In this document: positions 5,940-7,438 of the stretch, in pieces
How the letters are laid out: each line of letters opens with the position of its first letter
Numbering within the stretch: position 1 is the first letter of the stretch
NCBI GenBank assembly: GCA_020425835.1
Contig: JAGQRC010000161.1
Location: forward strand, 1-7,438
Direction: 5' to 3'
DNA: 7,438 nucleotides
Source: Planctomycetota bacterium
Lineage (GTDB): Bacteria > Planctomycetota > UBA8108 > UBA1146 > JAJFFE01
Notes under the pieces: model-generated
Databases searched by the model: none
The model's input: only the letters and a program-made list of their open reading frames with translations
What the model was told of the DNA's origin: nothing
Program-made: the position numbers and the translations under genes

Positions 5940-5970
5940 GCGAGCCGTTCGCTCGCCGTCCCGGCTCGCT
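5939..5970 (+). terminator. Hairpin at the 3' end of the response regulator gene (terminator-like, no T-run)
   Basis: AGCGAGCCG (5939-5947) pairs perfectly with CGGCTCGCT (5962-5970) across a 14-base loop, beginning at the last base of the stop codon. An alternative 6-bp stem, GAGCGA (5938-5943) with TCGCTC (5949-5954), overlaps it. No T-run follows, so this is not a textbook intrinsic terminator, but its position and GC-rich stem fit transcription ending or 3'-end protection. Confidence 0.4.
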
Positions 5971-6252
5971 GTGAACCCGGAGCTCGCTGCCGAGCCACCG
6001 ACGGCTGCCGGCGATGGGCAGCCCCGAACCGCGCCCCGGTTCCTCGCCGCATCGGATCCGACCGACGCGAGGCGTTCCACACGACACGGCAGGTCTCACG
6101 AGACCCGGACGGTCCGGCGCTCCGGATGACTCGTCCGAGGCATCCTGGGACTCCGCGCGTCGATTCCGTCAAGCGTGTCGGATCGCGGGCCGAAGAGCGA
6201 ATCGTCGCCGTTACCGAGTTGCGTCCCCTTCGCAGTGGAACGGACGGAATCG
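5940..6252. other. Spacer between response regulator and sensor kinase
   Basis: These roughly 310 bases carry no convincing gene. They are unusually rich in short palindromes: the 3' hairpin(s) at 5938-5970, a further CGAGCC copy at 5991-5996 able to pair with 5963-5968, GAACC/GGTTC (6026-6030 with 6038-6042), and two abutting palindromes at 6092-6117. No sigma70-like promoter for the downstream kinase was recognised. The distance suggests that kinase has its own promoter rather than being strictly co-transcribed. Confidence 0.5.
6092..6117. repeat. Two abutting palindromes (operator-like)
   Basis: GGTCTC-AC-GAGACC (6092-6105) is directly followed by CCGGAC-G-GTCCGG (6105-6117), sharing base 6105. 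Both have perfect six-base arms. They lie about 135-160 bases upstream of the sensor kinase start. A dimeric regulator site is a reasonable guess, but no known binding motif was recognised. Confidence 0.5.
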
Positions 6253-7438
6253 ATGCGTCGCTATCCGCGCTGGAGTGTATGGTCGGCCTTCGCCGGCGCC
6301 GGGTTGGTCCTGCTCGGCGTCCTGGTCGTCGTGGGTTTCACGAAGATCCAGCAGACGCGCGACGCCCGCGCCGCCGAGCGTTGTCGGTTCCGGGAGCTCT
6401 GCGCGGACGTCGCTCACCGGATCGAGTCGCGGGGTTGGAGAGTCCTCGCGATCGCTCTGGGGGGGTCGAGGTTCGGGAGTGCCGCGGATCCGACGGAGAC
6501 GGAAGCACTCGAGACCTCGTTGGAGCAACTCACGCGGGCGGCGAGCCCGTTCTCGACGACGACGATGCGGGACCGAGTGCGATCGGTGACCGAGCTCGAA
6601 GGTGCAGCGAGGTCATCGATCATCGCCGGAGACGCCCCGACGGCGACTCGACTCCTGAGTTCTCCCGAGTACGCGGGGTCCGTCGCCGCCGCTCTCTCCT
6701 CGCTCGACCAGCTGCAACACTCCGTCGAGAGCGTGATGAGCATCCGCGCCGCGCAGTCCCGCGAGAGGGGCTACTGGGTGATCGCCGCGATCTGTGCGCT
6801 GATCGTCGCGGTCGGCGGAGCTGGCCTGCTCGCTCTGCCGCGGCTCTCGAACGCGTGGAACGACAAGGAGTCACGACTGGTCGCGGAGTCCTGCGCCAAT
6901 CGGAACAAGACCGAGTTCCTCGCGAACATGAGTCACGAGCTCCGAACGCCGCTCACCGCCATCCTCGGTTTCGCCGAGGATCTCGCCGAACATCCGACCA
7001 GCTCCGCCGAACACAGCGACGCGATCGAGACCATTCGATCCAACGGCCGACACCTCCTCCAACTCGTCAGCGACATCCTCGATCTCTCGAAGATCGAGTC
7101 GGGTCAACTCGAGATCGAACGCGCGCCGGTCTCCGTCGTCGAGCTCCTCCGCGAGATCCGCGACCTCATGGAGCCGAGAGCGCTCCGCAAGGGACTCCGG
7201 CTCGTCGTGGAGATCGACGGAGAGGTCCCCCACTCGATCCTGAGCGACCGAGTGCGACTGAGACAGATCCTCGTGAACCTGATCGGCAACGCGGTCAAGT
7301 TCACGGCCGGCGGCGAAGTGCGGATCACCGCCGCGCTCCTCGACCGCCATCCTCCGTCGAGCCCCGCGTCGCTGGTGTTCTCCGTGAGCGACACCGGCAT
7401 CGGCCTGACGGCAGAGCAGATCGATCGGATCTTCGAGC
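6253..7438 (+). CDS. Two-TM membrane sensor histidine kinase, 3' truncated by window edge
   Basis: An open frame of 395 codons starts at ATG 6253 and continues past the right edge. A positively charged start (MRRYPRW) leads into TM1 (about 8-29). A non-cytoplasmic region (about 30-173), probably helical and rich in Ala/Ser/Arg/Glu, has no recognised ligand-binding domain. TM2 (about 175-196) is followed by a short linker. The HisKA helix carries NMSHELRTPL with phospho-acceptor His228, then LLQLVSDILDLSKIESGQL. The ATPase domain shows N box RQILVNLIGNAVKF (337-350) and G1 DTGIG (380-384), and the sequence ends in the F-box region at IFE. This is the HPK1-like class often found in hybrid kinases, so receiver or Hpt domains could follow beyond the window. 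GTG 6235 is in frame upstream, but ATG is preferred because it directly precedes the basic residues and TM1. It may pair with the upstream response regulator. Confidence 0.93.
   Translation, partial: MRRYPRWSVWSAFAGAGLVLLGVLVVVGFTKIQQTRDARAAERCRFRELCADVAHRIESRGWRVLAIALGGSRFGSAADPTETEALETSLEQLTRAASPFSTTTMRDRVRSVTELEGAARSSIIAGDAPTATRLLSSPEYAGSVAAALSSLDQLQHSVESVMSIRAAQSRERGYWVIAAICALIVAVGGAGLLALPRLSNAWNDKESRLVAESCANRNKTEFLANMSHELRTPLTAILGFAEDLAEHPTSSAEHSDAIETIRSNGRHLLQLVSDILDLSKIESGQLEIERAPVSVVELLREIRDLMEPRALRKGLRLVVEIDGEVPHSILSDRVRLRQILVNLIGNAVKFTAGGEVRITAALLDRHPPSSPASLVFSVSDTGIGLTAEQIDRIFE

Noticed and set aside
5852..6172. Minus-strand open frame of 106 codons in the spacer after the response regulator
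   Set aside because: It overlaps the response regulator 3' end, is Arg/Ser/Gly-rich and low in information, and has no domain or ribosome site.
6014..6589. Plus-strand open frame of 191 codons overlapping the sensor kinase start
   Set aside because: It is in another frame from the clear TM1-sensor-TM2-HisKA reading frame, and its translation is Arg/Ser-rich and featureless.
1..7438. CRISPR array, insertion sequence, prophage or defence system
   Set aside because: No regularly spaced repeats, transposase, integrase, terminal inverted repeats or nuclease/helicase genes are visible. The only tandem repeat has two copies without a spacer.

Overview
The window is GC-rich by eye and reads as chromosome of a planctomycete-type bacterium. 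The best lineage clue is the long Ser/Thr kinase. Its glycine loop (GEGGMGVVFLAEQ), the VALKVIKLGMDT stretch, the RGELDWIVLRALEKDRSRRY block and the C-terminal TPR tail form a combination typical of Planctomycetota. No mobile element, CRISPR array, tRNA or rRNA was seen.

Region 1 (1-1031, minus strand) is a tight three-gene sulfur-trafficking operon, read right to left. First comes a TusA-like protein with an added N-terminal Cys-pair (zinc-ribbon-like) module. Three bases later comes a DsrE-family protein. Seven bases further is a second TusA-like protein, cut off by the window edge. Both TusA-like proteins keep the catalytic-type Cys but have CG where classical TusA has CPxP. Together they look like a persulfide relay whose final acceptor is not visible.

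Region 2 (1032-1521) is a spacer of about 490 bp between the divergent sulfur operon and kinase gene. It holds a near-perfect 14-bp-stem inverted repeat, a perfect 18-bp tandem duplication and a plausible -10 box inside a small inverted repeat just before the kinase.

Region 3 (1522-3819, plus) is a membrane-anchored Ser/Thr kinase with a TPR tail. It meets tail to tail, four bases apart, a minus-strand soluble hybrid histidine kinase (3824-4963). That protein's C-terminal receiver domain appears to have Ser instead of the phospho-acceptor Asp.

Region 4 (4964-7438): a divergent spacer of about 360 bp separates the hybrid kinase from a plus-strand NarL/FixJ-type response regulator (5328-5939). 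A structured spacer of about 310 bp follows, then a two-TM sensor histidine kinase (from 6253) that runs off the right edge.

Regions 3 and 4 form a signalling island: one Ser/Thr kinase, two histidine kinases and one DNA-binding response regulator. The response regulator has all canonical receiver residues and is the only visible DNA-binding output; which kinase drives it cannot be decided from sequence alone. No completely unknown protein family was found. The most noteworthy items are the non-CPxP TusA/DsrE/TusA operon, the Ser-substituted receiver and several unexplained palindromic elements in the spacers.
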